Positions 1 through 10,735 of a stretch of DNA of 64,000 nt are shown here, piece by piece. The stretch is from a candidate division TM6 bacterium GW2011_GWF2_28_16 (GTDB lineage Bacteria; Babelota; Babeliae; Babelales; UASB340): contig LBNX01000002.1 in assembly GCA_000989185.1 (NCBI GenBank), forward strand, positions 124,001-188,000, read 5' to 3'. The position numbers and the translations under genes are program-made. Position 1 is the stretch's first letter. Each line of letters opens with the position of its first letter. The notes under the pieces were generated by a model. That model ran no database searches, was not told the origin of the DNA, and was given only the letters and a program-made list of their open reading frames with translations.

Positions 1-25
1 AATAATTAATAAGAATCTACTTAAT

Positions 26-1219
26 ATGCTAACAGAATTAAATTATTTGTTTAAAAGTAAAAATAACAATATAGACTATGAAAAAATCAAAAATATAAAC
101 TATCCAGATTTACCACAAAATATAAATAATGTTGGAGAAAAGCTAGAAAATAAAGGCTCAAATTATTTAAACAAAGTAGCCTGGCTAGACATAAATATTT
201 TTGAAAAAGATAATTCTGAAGCTCAAGAAGAACAAGATAAATTAATAAAAAGTATAATTAAATCTAGCCCCTATTTAAAATTATGGCTTACACTTAACCC
301 AAATATGTATTTTAGTGCTATAGGTAAAAAGAAAAATCAAAAAGATTTATTTTTAAATTCTTTAAAAAAATTTACTAAAAAATTGAGTCTTTCTTGTAAA
401 AAACAAAAAATTAAATGCCCAGAAATTTTAATTGGATTTGAAATTGCAAATAATTTATATGCACCAGATTTACCCAAAAATCATCCTGTAGATATTTACG
501 GCAATAAATATCTAGATATACCAAATCCAATTAGCCAAAATTTCTGGATTCAAGAAATTATAAACCCACTAAATAAATTTTTAGAATTATATAAAAATCC
601 AGATATTAATAATAATATAAAAATTACTGGAATAATTTTAGATCTTGAAATGTACTGTCGCAGGAGTTCCAGTAGTTTTTTAGATACTATGGGGTTTAGC
701 AAAAATAATATTAATAAATTTGGTAGAACAAATTTAAAAGAATTAATTAAAAACAAAGAACTTACCCAATATTTTAATTTTCTCAAAAATCAAGCTAAAA
801 TAATTGGCAAATATATAAAAAATAATATTAATAAAAAAATACAAAAACCTTTTATAGCTTGCTACGCGCCAAGTATTTCTACAGATTGGTTTTATAAAGG
901 TTTTTATAAAGGACTAAGCAGCAAAAACCAACCTGTACAATTATTAACTTTTAATAATGAAATAGTTTCTCATCAAGATTGGTTAAATTCAAAAAATATA
1001 CAAGCAAAACACTTATCTGTATTAATGTTATCCAAACTTGAAAATACCCAAGATTTTAGATGGGTACCAAAAATATTAGATCATAACCATGGAATATGGC
1101 TTAATAAATGGTCTAGATTTTCAGAAAAAATACGAACAAACCCCATAGAAATAGAACAAGCTCAATTAAACAAGCAAGATCAAGAAGAATTTTTTAGGTT
1201 TATACAAACTGTAAATTAG
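26..1219 (+). CDS. hypothetical protein; frame is open to the left window edge, so the 5' end may be truncated
   Basis: 397-aa ORF; in-frame codons upstream to position 2 contain no stop; no family recognised. Confidence 0.7.
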   Translation: MLTELNYLFKSKNNNIDYEKIKNINYPDLPQNINNVGEKLENKGSNYLNKVAWLDINIFEKDNSEAQEEQDKLIKSIIKSSPYLKLWLTLNPNMYFSAIGKKKNQKDLFLNSLKKFTKKLSLSCKKQKIKCPEILIGFEIANNLYAPDLPKNHPVDIYGNKYLDIPNPISQNFWIQEIINPLNKFLELYKNPDINNNIKITGIILDLEMYCRRSSSSFLDTMGFSKNNINKFGRTNLKELIKNKELTQYFNFLKNQAKIIGKYIKNNINKKIQKPFIACYAPSISTDWFYKGFYKGLSSKNQPVQLLTFNNEIVSHQDWLNSKNIQAKHLSVLMLSKLENTQDFRWVPKILDHNHGIWLNKWSRFSEKIRTNPIEIEQAQLNKQDQEEFFRFIQTVN

Positions 1220-1287
1220 ACAAAAAAAAACAAGCTGTTAAATTTAATTTAATATTTTTAATTTATTTTTTTTGTATAGTTTTAGGA

Positions 1288-1617
1288 GTGAAAATGGCCG
1301 TTATAAATTTAAATTCACAAAATTTTGAAGCCGAAATTGTAAATTCAACCAAACCAGTAATTATCGATGTTTTTGCTGTTTGGTGTGGACCTTGCCAATA
1401 TATGGCTCCAATATTTGAAGAATTATCCAAAGAAATTGGAGATAAATATATTTTTGCAAAAGTAAATGTAGATGAAGAACGTGATTTAGCAGTTAAATTT
1501 AATGTTTCATCTATTCCAACATTTATTTTTATGAAAAATAATAAAATAGTTGGCAGAGAACTTGGTTTTATGGAAAAAGAAACTTTAAAAGCTAAAATCG
1601 AAGAACTTTTAAGTTAA
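1288..1617 (+). CDS. trxA: thioredoxin
   Basis: WCGPC active site, FAVWCGPCQYMAPIFEELS, cis-Pro SIPTFIFM; GTG start at 1288 or ATG at 1294. Confidence 0.95.
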   Translation: MKMAVINLNSQNFEAEIVNSTKPVIIDVFAVWCGPCQYMAPIFEELSKEIGDKYIFAKVNVDEERDLAVKFNVSSIPTFIFMKNNKIVGRELGFMEKETLKAKIEELLS

Positions 1618-1634
1618 TTAATTTTTTTTATTTT

Positions 1635-1668
1635 AAAGCCCCCGTAAAATTTTACAGGGGCTTTTTTT
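1635..1668 (+). terminator. rho-independent terminator
   Basis: aaagcccccgtaaaattttacaggggctttttttt stem-loop plus T-run just after trxA. Confidence 0.85.
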
Positions 1669-1682
1669 ATTTTAATATTTAA

Positions 1683-2798
1683 CTATACAACCGCCATTTG
1701 AACATTCAACCTACCTGCAATAAGTGGGCTTGTAATATCAACATCAATAGGATTTATATCTAATCCTGTTGTTGATTTGACATCAATTTGATCTGCTAAC
1801 GAAATATCTAATGGGGTACTAGCAACTACGTCAACAGCATCACTTAAAGACACACTCAATGGATGAACTAAATCTAATGTTCCAAAAACGCCATCTGATG
1901 TTTTTACATTTAAGCCCAACTGAGATGTTGCCACACTTACTTGTTTTTGATCATATGGTGCAGCTGTTTGTTTTGGATCAAAATTTGCTGGGAAATAATG
2001 GAAAAAATCAACTTCGAGTCTTACAGGAACAATTACAGTTTCTTCTGCAACTGTAGCACGAGTAGGAATTTCAATTTCATCATAAATTTCATATAGCTCA
2101 ACATCGTTTTGAATCATATAAGAATCTATCATATGACCATCATTAGCTTGTATAACATCATGTTCATATACAACATCATCATTTTTATAAACTATTAAAT
2201 CTACAGTAGAATTTAAAATTAAACTTGCAATTATATTGCTATATTTTAAATATACATTATCAAATCTTTCTATTTCATTTTTATATAAATTATCCTGTCT
2301 TAAAACATTTAATAAACCCGGCTGTAAATACTGATAATAAGTATAAAAAGGAGTATCTGAATTAATAATTATATAGTCTATTAAATCTTCCTTTTTTGCA
2401 TTGCCTGCTTTTTTTAAAGTTTCATTTAAAGCATCAATACTTGCCTGAAAACTTTGATCAAAATTTTCATCAGATTTTAAAATATTTAAGTTTATAAAAA
2501 ATTTTCTATCTTCTACAAAATAATTACTTGGCAATATATCTTGATTATAAATAAAATGAACATCATCTTTTTTAGGTTTATTTTCACGTTTATTATTTTT
2601 ATTTTTTTGATTTTGAATTCTATCATTTACTTGTTGCATAACTTGATTTATTACAGGGACTATTAAATTTTGTAAGCTTTCACTTACTTGTGCAGATGTT
2701 ACCCCTTGAGTATTTTTTGCATAATTTTTTACAGGCAACACTAATATAATTAACAAACAAAATAATAAATTTTTTTTGTTATTCAAAAGAACTCTCAT
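1683..2798 (-). CDS. secreted hypothetical protein
   Basis: 371-aa ORF, N-terminal hydrophobic signal (LLFCLLIILVLPVKNYA); no family recognised. Confidence 0.75.
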   Translation of the reverse strand: MRVLLNNKKNLLFCLLIILVLPVKNYAKNTQGVTSAQVSESLQNLIVPVINQVMQQVNDRIQNQKNKNNKRENKPKKDDVHFIYNQDILPSNYFVEDRKFFINLNILKSDENFDQSFQASIDALNETLKKAGNAKKEDLIDYIIINSDTPFYTYYQYLQPGLLNVLRQDNLYKNEIERFDNVYLKYSNIIASLILNSTVDLIVYKNDDVVYEHDVIQANDGHMIDSYMIQNDVELYEIYDEIEIPTRATVAEETVIVPVRLEVDFFHYFPANFDPKQTAAPYDQKQVSVATSQLGLNVKTSDGVFGTLDLVHPLSVSLSDAVDVVASTPLDISLADQIDVKSTTGLDINPIDVDITSPLIAGRLNVQMAVV

Positions 2799-2818
2799 AA
2801 CAATCTCCTTTAAAAAAT

Positions 2819-3949
2819 TTACGAAATAATCCTTCTTGGGGTCATTATGTAAGCCAAATTTGGTGAAACAGATCTACCCCAAGCTCGTATAAAACCTGGA
2901 AGTTTATAAGCACGAGTAAGTCGTTCTGGAAATGCTGGGTCTATACATAAAAATGCATTTTTAGCTTTATCCCAACCTACTACTACTATAAAATGTCCAT
3001 TATCATAACTTTTGTAAGCTCCTGGCAAATAACCTCTTACACTTACAGCAACAGGTATATTTCGTGCAATATAACTATAAAGTTCATTAACACCATTTAA
3101 TCGTTGTACTCTTGCAAATAACTTACCCTTAGATTCCTGAAAAACTTGCGCCACATTTAATGGCCACGCACCATAAATATTTAAATAACTTTGGTCATGA
3201 ACTCTTTCTGCAAAATATGGAACGTACTCTTTTAAATCTCTTGAATTGTTACTAAATAAACCTTTTTCAGTATAATATTCAAGAATCATACTTGTTGATG
3301 TTGGAGAACATAAATCTTTTGTTCTATTATGATTTACATGCCACTGAGAAACCTTTGGGACTCCTTTAATTACAACAGAAGGGTGATTTAAAACTTTTTT
3401 GCTCAGTTTAAAATTATGCCAATCAGAAACACATGCAAATAAAACTTTAACATCACTTAAATTTGCACCATGTTTTGCAACAACACGAATTTTAAAAGCA
3501 TTCGCTTTTCTTTTTTGCATTTCCAAACGCACATGTTTTATATGAACAAATCTATTTTTGTTATTAGAAAAAGTTTTTTGTTTTTTGTTACCCCAAGATG
3601 CAATTTTGCTCCAATCAGACCATCTACCATCATATCTTACACTAACAAAAAATGAGTATTCACCTGTTTTTGGTCTAAAACTATTCCAAGATAAAATTAA
3701 TTCTGTAAAAGGAAAACTAGAAACTTGAGACCATTCATAAATATTTTCTTTTGAATCTTGAGATATATTTAAATTTTTAAAATAAGTTTTTGAAAATTGA
3801 TTTTCATCTTTAAAATTTAAAAGTTCAAAATTAAAATTTACACTATCAGATAACTTTTCTTGATAATTATCTAATAAAACTTTATTTTCTAACCAAACAG
3901 GAAAAACAGATATACAAAGAATAAAAAAAAGTTTTTTTAACTCTGCCAT
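2819..3949 (-). CDS. secreted C39-like (peptidase_C39_2-type) cysteine peptidase domain protein
   Basis: signal-like N-terminus; VPKVSQWHVNHNRTKDLCSPTSTSMILEYY ... NGHFIVVVGWD...CIDPAFP Cys/His/Asp pattern. Confidence 0.75.
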   Translation of the reverse strand: MAELKKLFFILCISVFPVWLENKVLLDNYQEKLSDSVNFNFELLNFKDENQFSKTYFKNLNISQDSKENIYEWSQVSSFPFTELILSWNSFRPKTGEYSFFVSVRYDGRWSDWSKIASWGNKKQKTFSNNKNRFVHIKHVRLEMQKRKANAFKIRVVAKHGANLSDVKVLFACVSDWHNFKLSKKVLNHPSVVIKGVPKVSQWHVNHNRTKDLCSPTSTSMILEYYTEKGLFSNNSRDLKEYVPYFAERVHDQSYLNIYGAWPLNVAQVFQESKGKLFARVQRLNGVNELYSYIARNIPVAVSVRGYLPGAYKSYDNGHFIVVVGWDKAKNAFLCIDPAFPERLTRAYKLPGFIRAWGRSVSPNLAYIMTPRRIIS

Positions 3950-3974
3950 CCCCAGGCTCCCTTTTTTTCAAAAT

Positions 3975-5387
3975 TCATTTACCTATACAAAAATCTTTAA
4001 AAATTTTATCTAACATTTTTTCGTTAACATTTTTACCTGTTAACTCTAGCACACTCTCCAACAGACTCTTTACATGATGCGCAACAATTTCGTATTCAAA
4101 ATTTTTCAATAAATTATTTTCTATAAATTTAATACCATCAATTAATTCAATAATCAAATTTAACTGTCTTTTGTTTAATAAAAATGGTGATCTAAGTTCT
4201 GCAAAGTTTTTTTGAATTATATTTTCTATTTCTATTTCCAACAAATTTACACCAAATTTATTTTTTCCAGAAACTGGTAAAAAATTTACATCAAAAACAG
4301 TCTTAAGATAATTAAGTATTTCTGTAGAATCTTTAATGTCAAATTTATTTGCAACAAAAATAATTTTTTGCTTATATTTATCTATTATTTGTTTATATAT
4401 TTTTATTTGTTCTTTTGTTAATTTGCAAGAAGAATCTACAACAAGTAAAATAATATCACTTATTTCTGCTTGTTCTAAAGATCTTGTAATACCTTCTTTT
4501 TCTATAACATCATTTGTCTCTCGCAAACCCGCAGTATCTGTTAGCTGCCAAAAATTACCGTTTTTATATAAACTAGATTCTATAACATCTCTTGTAGTTC
4601 CTGCTACTTGAGTAACAATTGCTCTATCGTGCCCCAAAATAGAATTAAATAAAGTAGATTTACCAGCATTTACAAGTCCTATTAAACTAATTTTTATACC
4701 ATTTTTTATTTGTTGTTGAACATTAAAATTATTTTTTAAATTATTTAATTTTTCTAATAAATTATTTATATTATTTTTAATTAAATTATTAATATCTAAA
4801 TCTTGAACTTCTTGTTCAAAAAATTCAAAACTACCTTCTGTTAAAGCCAAAATATATAATAAGCTTTCTTCTATTTCTAAAATAAAATTAGATAAACTAC
4901 CTTTAACTTGCAGCATAGATTTTTTTACAGCCAATTCTGTTTGTGCATGAATTAAATCATTTATAGATTCTGCTTGTACCAAATCTATTTTACCATTTAA
5001 AAACGCTCGCTGTGTAAACTCTCCAAGTTTTGCTAATCTTGCACCAGCCAAAATAGATTCATTAATAATATTTTCGATAATAAAACTATTATTATGACAA
5101 CTGATTTCTATTGTATTTTGTCCTGTAAATGTTCTAGGTGCTCGCATTATAAAAAATAGCACTTCGTCTATAATGCTGTTTGTTTTGTTGTTTACAATAA
5201 AACCATGTTCTATAGTATGAGTTTCACAATTAATAATTTTTTTATTAGCAGATAATCTAGAAACTTTATCTACTATTTCAAAAGAATCATCTCCAGACAA
5301 TCTAATAACAGCAATTGCGCCACTACCTTTTGGGGTAGAAAGCGCAATTATAGTTTCTTGATCTAATGTTAAGAATTTATTACTCAT
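3975..5387 (-). CDS. mnmE: tRNA modification GTPase MnmE
   Basis: DTIIALSTPKGSGAIAVIRLSG N-terminus, GLVNAGKSTLFN, GTTRDVIE, DTAGLRET, C-terminal CIGK. Confidence 0.97.
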   Translation of the reverse strand: MSNKFLTLDQETIIALSTPKGSGAIAVIRLSGDDSFEIVDKVSRLSANKKIINCETHTIEHGFIVNNKTNSIIDEVLFFIMRAPRTFTGQNTIEISCHNNSFIIENIINESILAGARLAKLGEFTQRAFLNGKIDLVQAESINDLIHAQTELAVKKSMLQVKGSLSNFILEIEESLLYILALTEGSFEFFEQEVQDLDINNLIKNNINNLLEKLNNLKNNFNVQQQIKNGIKISLIGLVNAGKSTLFNSILGHDRAIVTQVAGTTRDVIESSLYKNGNFWQLTDTAGLRETNDVIEKEGITRSLEQAEISDIILLVVDSSCKLTKEQIKIYKQIIDKYKQKIIFVANKFDIKDSTEILNYLKTVFDVNFLPVSGKNKFGVNLLEIEIENIIQKNFAELRSPFLLNKRQLNLIIELIDGIKFIENNLLKNFEYEIVAHHVKSLLESVLELTGKNVNEKMLDKIFKDFCIGK

Positions 5388-5976
5388 TTTGATTTTTTTT
5401 AAAATGTATTATCAAATAATGATTAGAAAATTTCTTTTTAAATTGTTTTCTTAAAAATTGTAATAAAAGAGTAGAAATACTTATAAAAAATAATTTTTCA
5501 TCTTCAAGATCTTTTAAAGCTCTTCTATCTAAAAAAATATTTAACATTTTATTATCCACAGTAATATTAAAATCTGCATTAAAACCAATAATATGCAAAA
5601 TATCTTTTAAGCTCTTTTCTACAAAATCTAAGTACTCTTTTTTCCAAATAATAACAGGAGCATCTTGTATGTTTTTATTAAATGAACCAAATTTTACCTG
5701 TTCATTTTTTTTATCAAACTTTTCATTATATTGAACCTGTTTTTTATTTGGCATTAAAACTTTTTCGGTTCTATTTTCTTCTTTTTTAATATTTAAAGTT
5801 CTTTTTTCTGGTAAATAGCTAATAGATACAACAGCTGGTTTTTTAATAAAACCAAATAAATTTCTTTCTTCTACGCTTAAAATATTAACAGAAAATTCTG
5901 ATGGTCTTTGGCAAGAATTCCAAGCTTTTGTTATAGCCTTACAAACAGAAGAATCTTCCTGTAGTATAGATTTCAT
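5380..5976 (-). CDS. Jag/SpoIIIJ-associated-like RNA-binding protein
   Basis: Jag_N-like N-terminus (SSVCKAITKAWNSC...NILSVEERNLFGFIKKPAVVSI), KH-like middle, adjacent to mnmE. Confidence 0.7.
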   Translation of the reverse strand: MKSILQEDSSVCKAITKAWNSCQRPSEFSVNILSVEERNLFGFIKKPAVVSISYLPEKRTLNIKKEENRTEKVLMPNKKQVQYNEKFDKKNEQVKFGSFNKNIQDAPVIIWKKEYLDFVEKSLKDILHIIGFNADFNITVDNKMLNIFLDRRALKDLEDEKLFFISISTLLLQFLRKQFKKKFSNHYLIIHFKKNQNE

Positions 5977-6120
5977 TTAATTAAATCCTCAATGCGAAAT
6001 ATATATATAATAATTCTTAAAAACAATACTAGCGGGTCTTTAGCGCATAATATATTCTAAAGAATAACAAAAAATAAACAATAGGGGGTTTTACAACAAT
6101 ACAAATAGAAAACTTTAAAT

Positions 6121-6195
<75 letters not shown>

Positions 6196-6379
6196 ATATA
6201 TAATTTCAATCAATATTGTTAAAAATTTATAGTTAAATTTTAATTATGTCAACAATAAATAAGCAATATATACAAGCACTTGTTTTATTTTAAATAATAC
6301 GCAAACTAAAGCTTGTAATTCTAGGCAAAAACCCAGAATCTTTAAAAAACCAAACAAAACCCTTTAAATAATAAAATTT

Positions 6380-7420
6380 ATGACAAATATTAATATATTA
6401 AATCTATCTAAAATAGAACTAGAAGCTTTATTAAGTTCTATAGGGGAACAAAAATTTAGAGCCAGTCAAATATTAAACTGGATATACCAAAAAAATACTC
6501 TAGATTTTGACCTAATGCTTAACCTACCAGAACATTTAAGAACAAAATTAAAAGAAAATTATAATTTAATTTTGCCTCAAATTTATAAAACTAATATCTC
6601 TAAACAAGATAATTCTTATAAATTTTTATTAAAAACCCAAGACAATAATTTAATAGAATCTATTTTAATGCTCGAAAAAGATCGCACCACTTTATGTGTA
6701 TCTTGTATGATAGGTTGTCCATTAAAATGCAAATTTTGTGCTTCTGGTAATGAATTAAAATTTAAAAGAAATTTAAATTCATCTGAAATTATTGGACAAT
6801 TTATAGAAATTCAAAATTTTATTATTAAAAATAATTTATCCAAAAAAATCACTAATATAGTTTTTATGGGCATGGGTGAGCCTTTATTGAATTTAGAAAA
6901 TATAGAAAAAACTTTAGAAATATTAACAAGCCCTGATATTTTAGGTTTATCTAAATCTAGAATTACAGTTTCTACAGCAGGTATAATAAAAGGGCTATCA
7001 AATTTTATAAATAAATGGGGTGTTAAACTTGCTGTTTCGTTGCACTTTCCAACAGAAGAACAACGCAGTGAATTTATGCCCATAAATAAAATTAATTTAT
7101 TAAGTAATTTAATAATCGAACTTAAAAAAATAAATCTAAATAAACGCGATTATATAACTATCGAATATTTAATGCTAAAAAATATAAACGACAGCTTAGA
7201 TCATGCAAAAAAACTTGTTAATTTGTTAAGTACTTTAAAAGTAAAAATAAATTTAATACCATATAATCCAGTTTCTGTATTTCCAGAATTACCTTCTAGC
7301 GAACAACAAATAAATCTGTTTGCGAATTATTTAAAATCAAAAAATATTTTTGTTTCTGTAAGGCGTAGCAAGGGGCAAGAATCACAGGGAGCCTGTGGCC
7401 AATTTGCGCTTAAAGAGTAG
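6380..7420 (+). CDS. rlmN: 23S rRNA (adenine2503-C2)/tRNA methyltransferase RlmN, radical SAM
   Basis: CMIGCPLKCKFCASG (CxxxCxxC), GMGEPLLN, YLMLKNINDS, RSKGQESQGACGQ. Confidence 0.96.
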   Translation: MTNINILNLSKIELEALLSSIGEQKFRASQILNWIYQKNTLDFDLMLNLPEHLRTKLKENYNLILPQIYKTNISKQDNSYKFLLKTQDNNLIESILMLEKDRTTLCVSCMIGCPLKCKFCASGNELKFKRNLNSSEIIGQFIEIQNFIIKNNLSKKITNIVFMGMGEPLLNLENIEKTLEILTSPDILGLSKSRITVSTAGIIKGLSNFINKWGVKLAVSLHFPTEEQRSEFMPINKINLLSNLIIELKKINLNKRDYITIEYLMLKNINDSLDHAKKLVNLLSTLKVKINLIPYNPVSVFPELPSSEQQINLFANYLKSKNIFVSVRRSKGQESQGACGQFALKE

Positions 7421-7430
7421 TTAAAAAAAT

Positions 7431-7458
7431 AGCCAGAGCGTTTTTATACACTCTGGCT
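7431..7458 (-). terminator. rho-independent terminator (U-run on minus strand)
   Basis: AGCCAGAG...CTCTGGCT hairpin followed on the minus strand by TTTTTTT. Confidence 0.75.
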
Positions 7459-7485
7459 AAAGTTTTAATTACAAAATATTTTAAA

Positions 7486-8190
7486 TTATATTTCTAAGTT
7501 AACACCTGAACATAAATCAACGGATAATCCATTAGATCTCAATTTATTAAATGCCCCTACTAGAAAGCCTTTCCAAAGTTGTTTTGTAACATCAGATAAC
7601 ATATTTCTTTTTATGTTATTTAAAATATTAGCAAATTCTTCAGTTATCGTAATTATTTGATAATTTTCCGCAAAAGTATTTTGTTTTAAATACTTATTTA
7701 AAGCATTTATTGCATTATATAAATTTTCATTAAAATCAATTTTTATATTATCAACTATTAATGATTTTTTTATTTGCATTAATAAATACTGATATTCAGG
7801 ATCTATATTCATGTCATCTTTGTAAAACTTTAAAATTGCAAAAAAATCACTTAAAAAATTTTCATCTTTTAAACCTTGCGATGCCAATTCTGAATTAAGT
7901 TTTATCATTTTAATTATTGAATCCAATATTTTTGCAATAACAAAAACACTTTTTATATCAGAATTTTCAATATTTCTAAATTCTCCATTAATTCCATCCA
8001 AATTTAAAGTACCATCCCAAAAACCGCTAACAATTTTCAAAAAAATTTCTTTTGCCTTTTTTTCAGATTTAATCTTACTATAAGTGAATTCTTTTAAAAA
8101 TTTACTCATTTTAGAATCATAAGATTTATCCATAGAATAAACATTTAAAAACATACTTAATAACAATAAACTAGATAATAATTTTTTCAC
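7486..8190 (-). CDS. secreted hypothetical protein
   Basis: signal peptide MKKLLSSLLLLSMFLNVYS; no recognised domain. Confidence 0.75.
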   Translation of the reverse strand: MKKLLSSLLLLSMFLNVYSMDKSYDSKMSKFLKEFTYSKIKSEKKAKEIFLKIVSGFWDGTLNLDGINGEFRNIENSDIKSVFVIAKILDSIIKMIKLNSELASQGLKDENFLSDFFAILKFYKDDMNIDPEYQYLLMQIKKSLIVDNIKIDFNENLYNAINALNKYLKQNTFAENYQIITITEEFANILNNIKRNMLSDVTKQLWKGFLVGAFNKLRSNGLSVDLCSGVNLEI

Positions 8191-8232
8191 AAAAAACCCT
8201 TTCTATATATTTTAAAATATATAATAAATTTT

Positions 8233-8267
8233 ACAAAAAAAGAGATCTGGTATTTCCCCAGATCTCT
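8233..8267 (-). terminator. rho-independent terminator downstream of the pal-like gene
   Basis: AGAGATCTGG...CCAGATCTCT stem with T-run on minus strand. Confidence 0.8.
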
Positions 8268-8300
8268 AACGTTATTAAAATAACTAATTAATTTAAATAA

Positions 8301-8996
8301 TTAGCTAACTGTTATTTCAACTCTTCTATTTGGTGCAAGTTCTTTTATAAGTTCTTGTTTATCTACTTTTTCGCTCCAAACAACAGGAACTTCTGGACCA
8401 TAACCAATAGCTTTTATATTTTCAGCTGGAACGCCATTATTTATCATTTCTTTTTTGATAACATCAGCTCTTCTTTCTGAAAGCGCTATATTATAACTTG
8501 GTGAACCTATTGCACAGGTATGACCTTGTACTACAACAGTTTTGCCTTCTGCAATAGCTGTTTTAGCAGCATCAATATCCTGTTTTACAAGTTCTACTTG
8601 ATCATTTCTTATATCATTTTTGTCAAAATCAAAGTGAACTGTTTTAAAGTTTAATTCTTGAACTTCTTCTTCGTTCCATGCCACAAAAGAACTTTCATCT
8701 TCTTGAGCATTTTCACCAACTAAAGACTTATCAATATCTATTTGAGATAATTTTGCAGAATCTTCACTAATTACATCATCATCAGCAAATGCTAAAGTAG
8801 AAGCATCTTCTACAAAAAAATCTTCTATTTCTTCGCTAGCTACTGGAATTACAGCAGAAGCCATTTTTTGATTAGAACCAACATTATTAAGCGCTATCTT
8901 TTTTTGTTCAACTTTATCTTTCTTTTTGCCACAACCTGACATTAAAAGAGCAAAAACCAAAGAACACGCCACCGCAAGATCACGAAACTTTATCAT
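8301..8996 (-). CDS. pal: OmpA/Pal-family peptidoglycan-associated lipoprotein; start set at MIKFRDLAV
   Basis: lipobox LLMSGC; VHFDFDKNDIR...VVVQGHTCAIGSPSYNIALSERRADVIK...IGYGPE...NRRVEI. Confidence 0.88.
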   Translation of the reverse strand: MIKFRDLAVACSLVFALLMSGCGKKKDKVEQKKIALNNVGSNQKMASAVIPVASEEIEDFFVEDASTLAFADDDVISEDSAKLSQIDIDKSLVGENAQEDESSFVAWNEEEVQELNFKTVHFDFDKNDIRNDQVELVKQDIDAAKTAIAEGKTVVVQGHTCAIGSPSYNIALSERRADVIKKEMINNGVPAENIKAIGYGPEVPVVWSEKVDKQELIKELAPNRRVEITVS

Positions 8997-9211
8997 AAAA
9001 CTCCCTTCACATAGTGAAAAGTAAAACAACATAACCGTTGGAAAACCTCTAGGGTAACCCAAGCGGTAAACTTTAACACAATTTATTCTATTTTCCTACT
9101 AATTATTGCTAATATTGTTTATAATTATATTTATAATTAATATTTAATAAACTAATATTTAATAAAAAATTAAAAAAATAAAAAATTAATAAATAATATA
9201 CGGAGTATAGC

Positions 9212-10726
9212 TTGAAAAAAATTTTAATAAATAAAAATGTATGGCAAACAAGAGTTGCTGTACTACAAGATGAAAAACTCCAGGATATTTATTTTGATAC
9301 ACACTCAAGAGAAGAATTAGAAAAATGCTTTTTTAAGGGTAAGGTATCAAAACTTTTACCTGGAATACAAACGGCCTTTGTCGATATAGGACAAAAAAAA
9401 GCTGGTTTTTTACACATTTCAGAAATAGATCGCGCACTAGCCACAGAAAAAACTGCAGAGTTTTTACATGTTGATGATTCAGAATCAGATATAATTAATA
9501 AAAAAATAAAAAAAGCCATAAGCATTGAAAAAATATTTTCTCAAAGTGAAGATATTTTAGTTCAAGTAATAAAAGAACCTATATACGAAAAGGGTGCCAA
9601 ACTTACAACATGTTTTACATTGCCTGGTAAATTTGTTGTTCTTATGCCCAATATCCCACAAATAGGTATTTCTAAAAAAATAGAAGATCGAGAAGAACGA
9701 GCAAGGCTTAAAGAAATTCTTTTAAAAAGCTTACCCAAAAATATGGGTGCAATAATACGAACAACTATGGAAGGTCGCAAAGCCAAAGATCTTAAAAAAG
9801 ATATTTCTTTTTTAATTTCGACATGGAAATCTATTTTAAAAAAGTTTGATCGTGCAAAAGTTGGTGAAAAAATTCATGAAGATCTTCGTGTAACATTACG
9901 AGCTGTAAGAGAACACTTTGATGAAGATGTAGAAGTTTTATATGTTGATGATAAACACGAAAAAGATTCAATACAAAAGTTTGTGCGTAATTTTGTGCCA
10001 GAACATATAGATAAAATAAAATTATATCAAAGCCCTCCTGGTTTGTTTGAAAAATTTGAAATAGATAAACAAATAGACAAAGCTTTATCCAAAAAAGTTT
10101 CTTTACGTTCTGGTGGTACATTAATTATAGAAACAACAGAAGCAATGACTGTAATAGATGTAAATACAGGTAAATTTACAGGTAAAGATAATTTAGAAGA
10201 AACAATTTTAAAAACAAACCTAGAAGCAGCAGATGAAATTGTTCAACAATTAAGATTACGAAATATTGGTGGTTTAATAGTTATAGATTTTATAGATATG
10301 TCCAGCGCTGCAAATAAATTAAAACTTTCTAAATCTTTTGAAAAAACATTAAAAGAACGTGATAAATACCAGTCTGTATTATTAAAAGTTTCTGAATTTG
10401 GTTTAATACAAATGACTCGTAAACGTTCTGGTAAAACATTAACTCAGCAGTTAACAAATGTTTGCACCTGTTGCAATGGTTATGGTGTATTAAAATCTAC
10501 ACAAACCAGAAGTTTTGAAATTTTAACAAATTGCAAAAATGATATTATTAAAAATAAATTAAAAGGTTCAATTTCGCTTACTGTTCCTGAAAATATTTTT
10601 GATTATTTAATACATCATGAATTTCAATCTATTATAGAATTAGAAAAATCTTTAAATTGCAAAATAGTTTTAGAAGGCAATAAAAATTTAACAGCAAATC
10701 AATATAAAATAGAATCAGTAAAATAA
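9212..10726 (+). CDS. rng: ribonuclease G/E family protein
   Basis: S1-like N-terminus (FFKGKVSKLLPGIQTAFVDIGQKKAGFLHISEID), TVIDVNTGKFTG, GGLIVIDFIDM, MTRKRSGKTL, CTCCNGYG; TTG start. Confidence 0.95.
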   Translation: MKKILINKNVWQTRVAVLQDEKLQDIYFDTHSREELEKCFFKGKVSKLLPGIQTAFVDIGQKKAGFLHISEIDRALATEKTAEFLHVDDSESDIINKKIKKAISIEKIFSQSEDILVQVIKEPIYEKGAKLTTCFTLPGKFVVLMPNIPQIGISKKIEDREERARLKEILLKSLPKNMGAIIRTTMEGRKAKDLKKDISFLISTWKSILKKFDRAKVGEKIHEDLRVTLRAVREHFDEDVEVLYVDDKHEKDSIQKFVRNFVPEHIDKIKLYQSPPGLFEKFEIDKQIDKALSKKVSLRSGGTLIIETTEAMTVIDVNTGKFTGKDNLEETILKTNLEAADEIVQQLRLRNIGGLIVIDFIDMSSAANKLKLSKSFEKTLKERDKYQSVLLKVSEFGLIQMTRKRSGKTLTQQLTNVCTCCNGYGVLKSTQTRSFEILTNCKNDIIKNKLKGSISLTVPENIFDYLIHHEFQSIIELEKSLNCKIVLEGNKNLTANQYKIESVK

Positions 10727-10735
10727 GAGTAATTT

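Noticed and set aside
9212-10726. Possible full-length RNase E scaffold
   Set aside because: ORF ends shortly after the Zn-link CTCCNGYG region; consistent with RNase G-type length, with no degradosome-type C-terminus.
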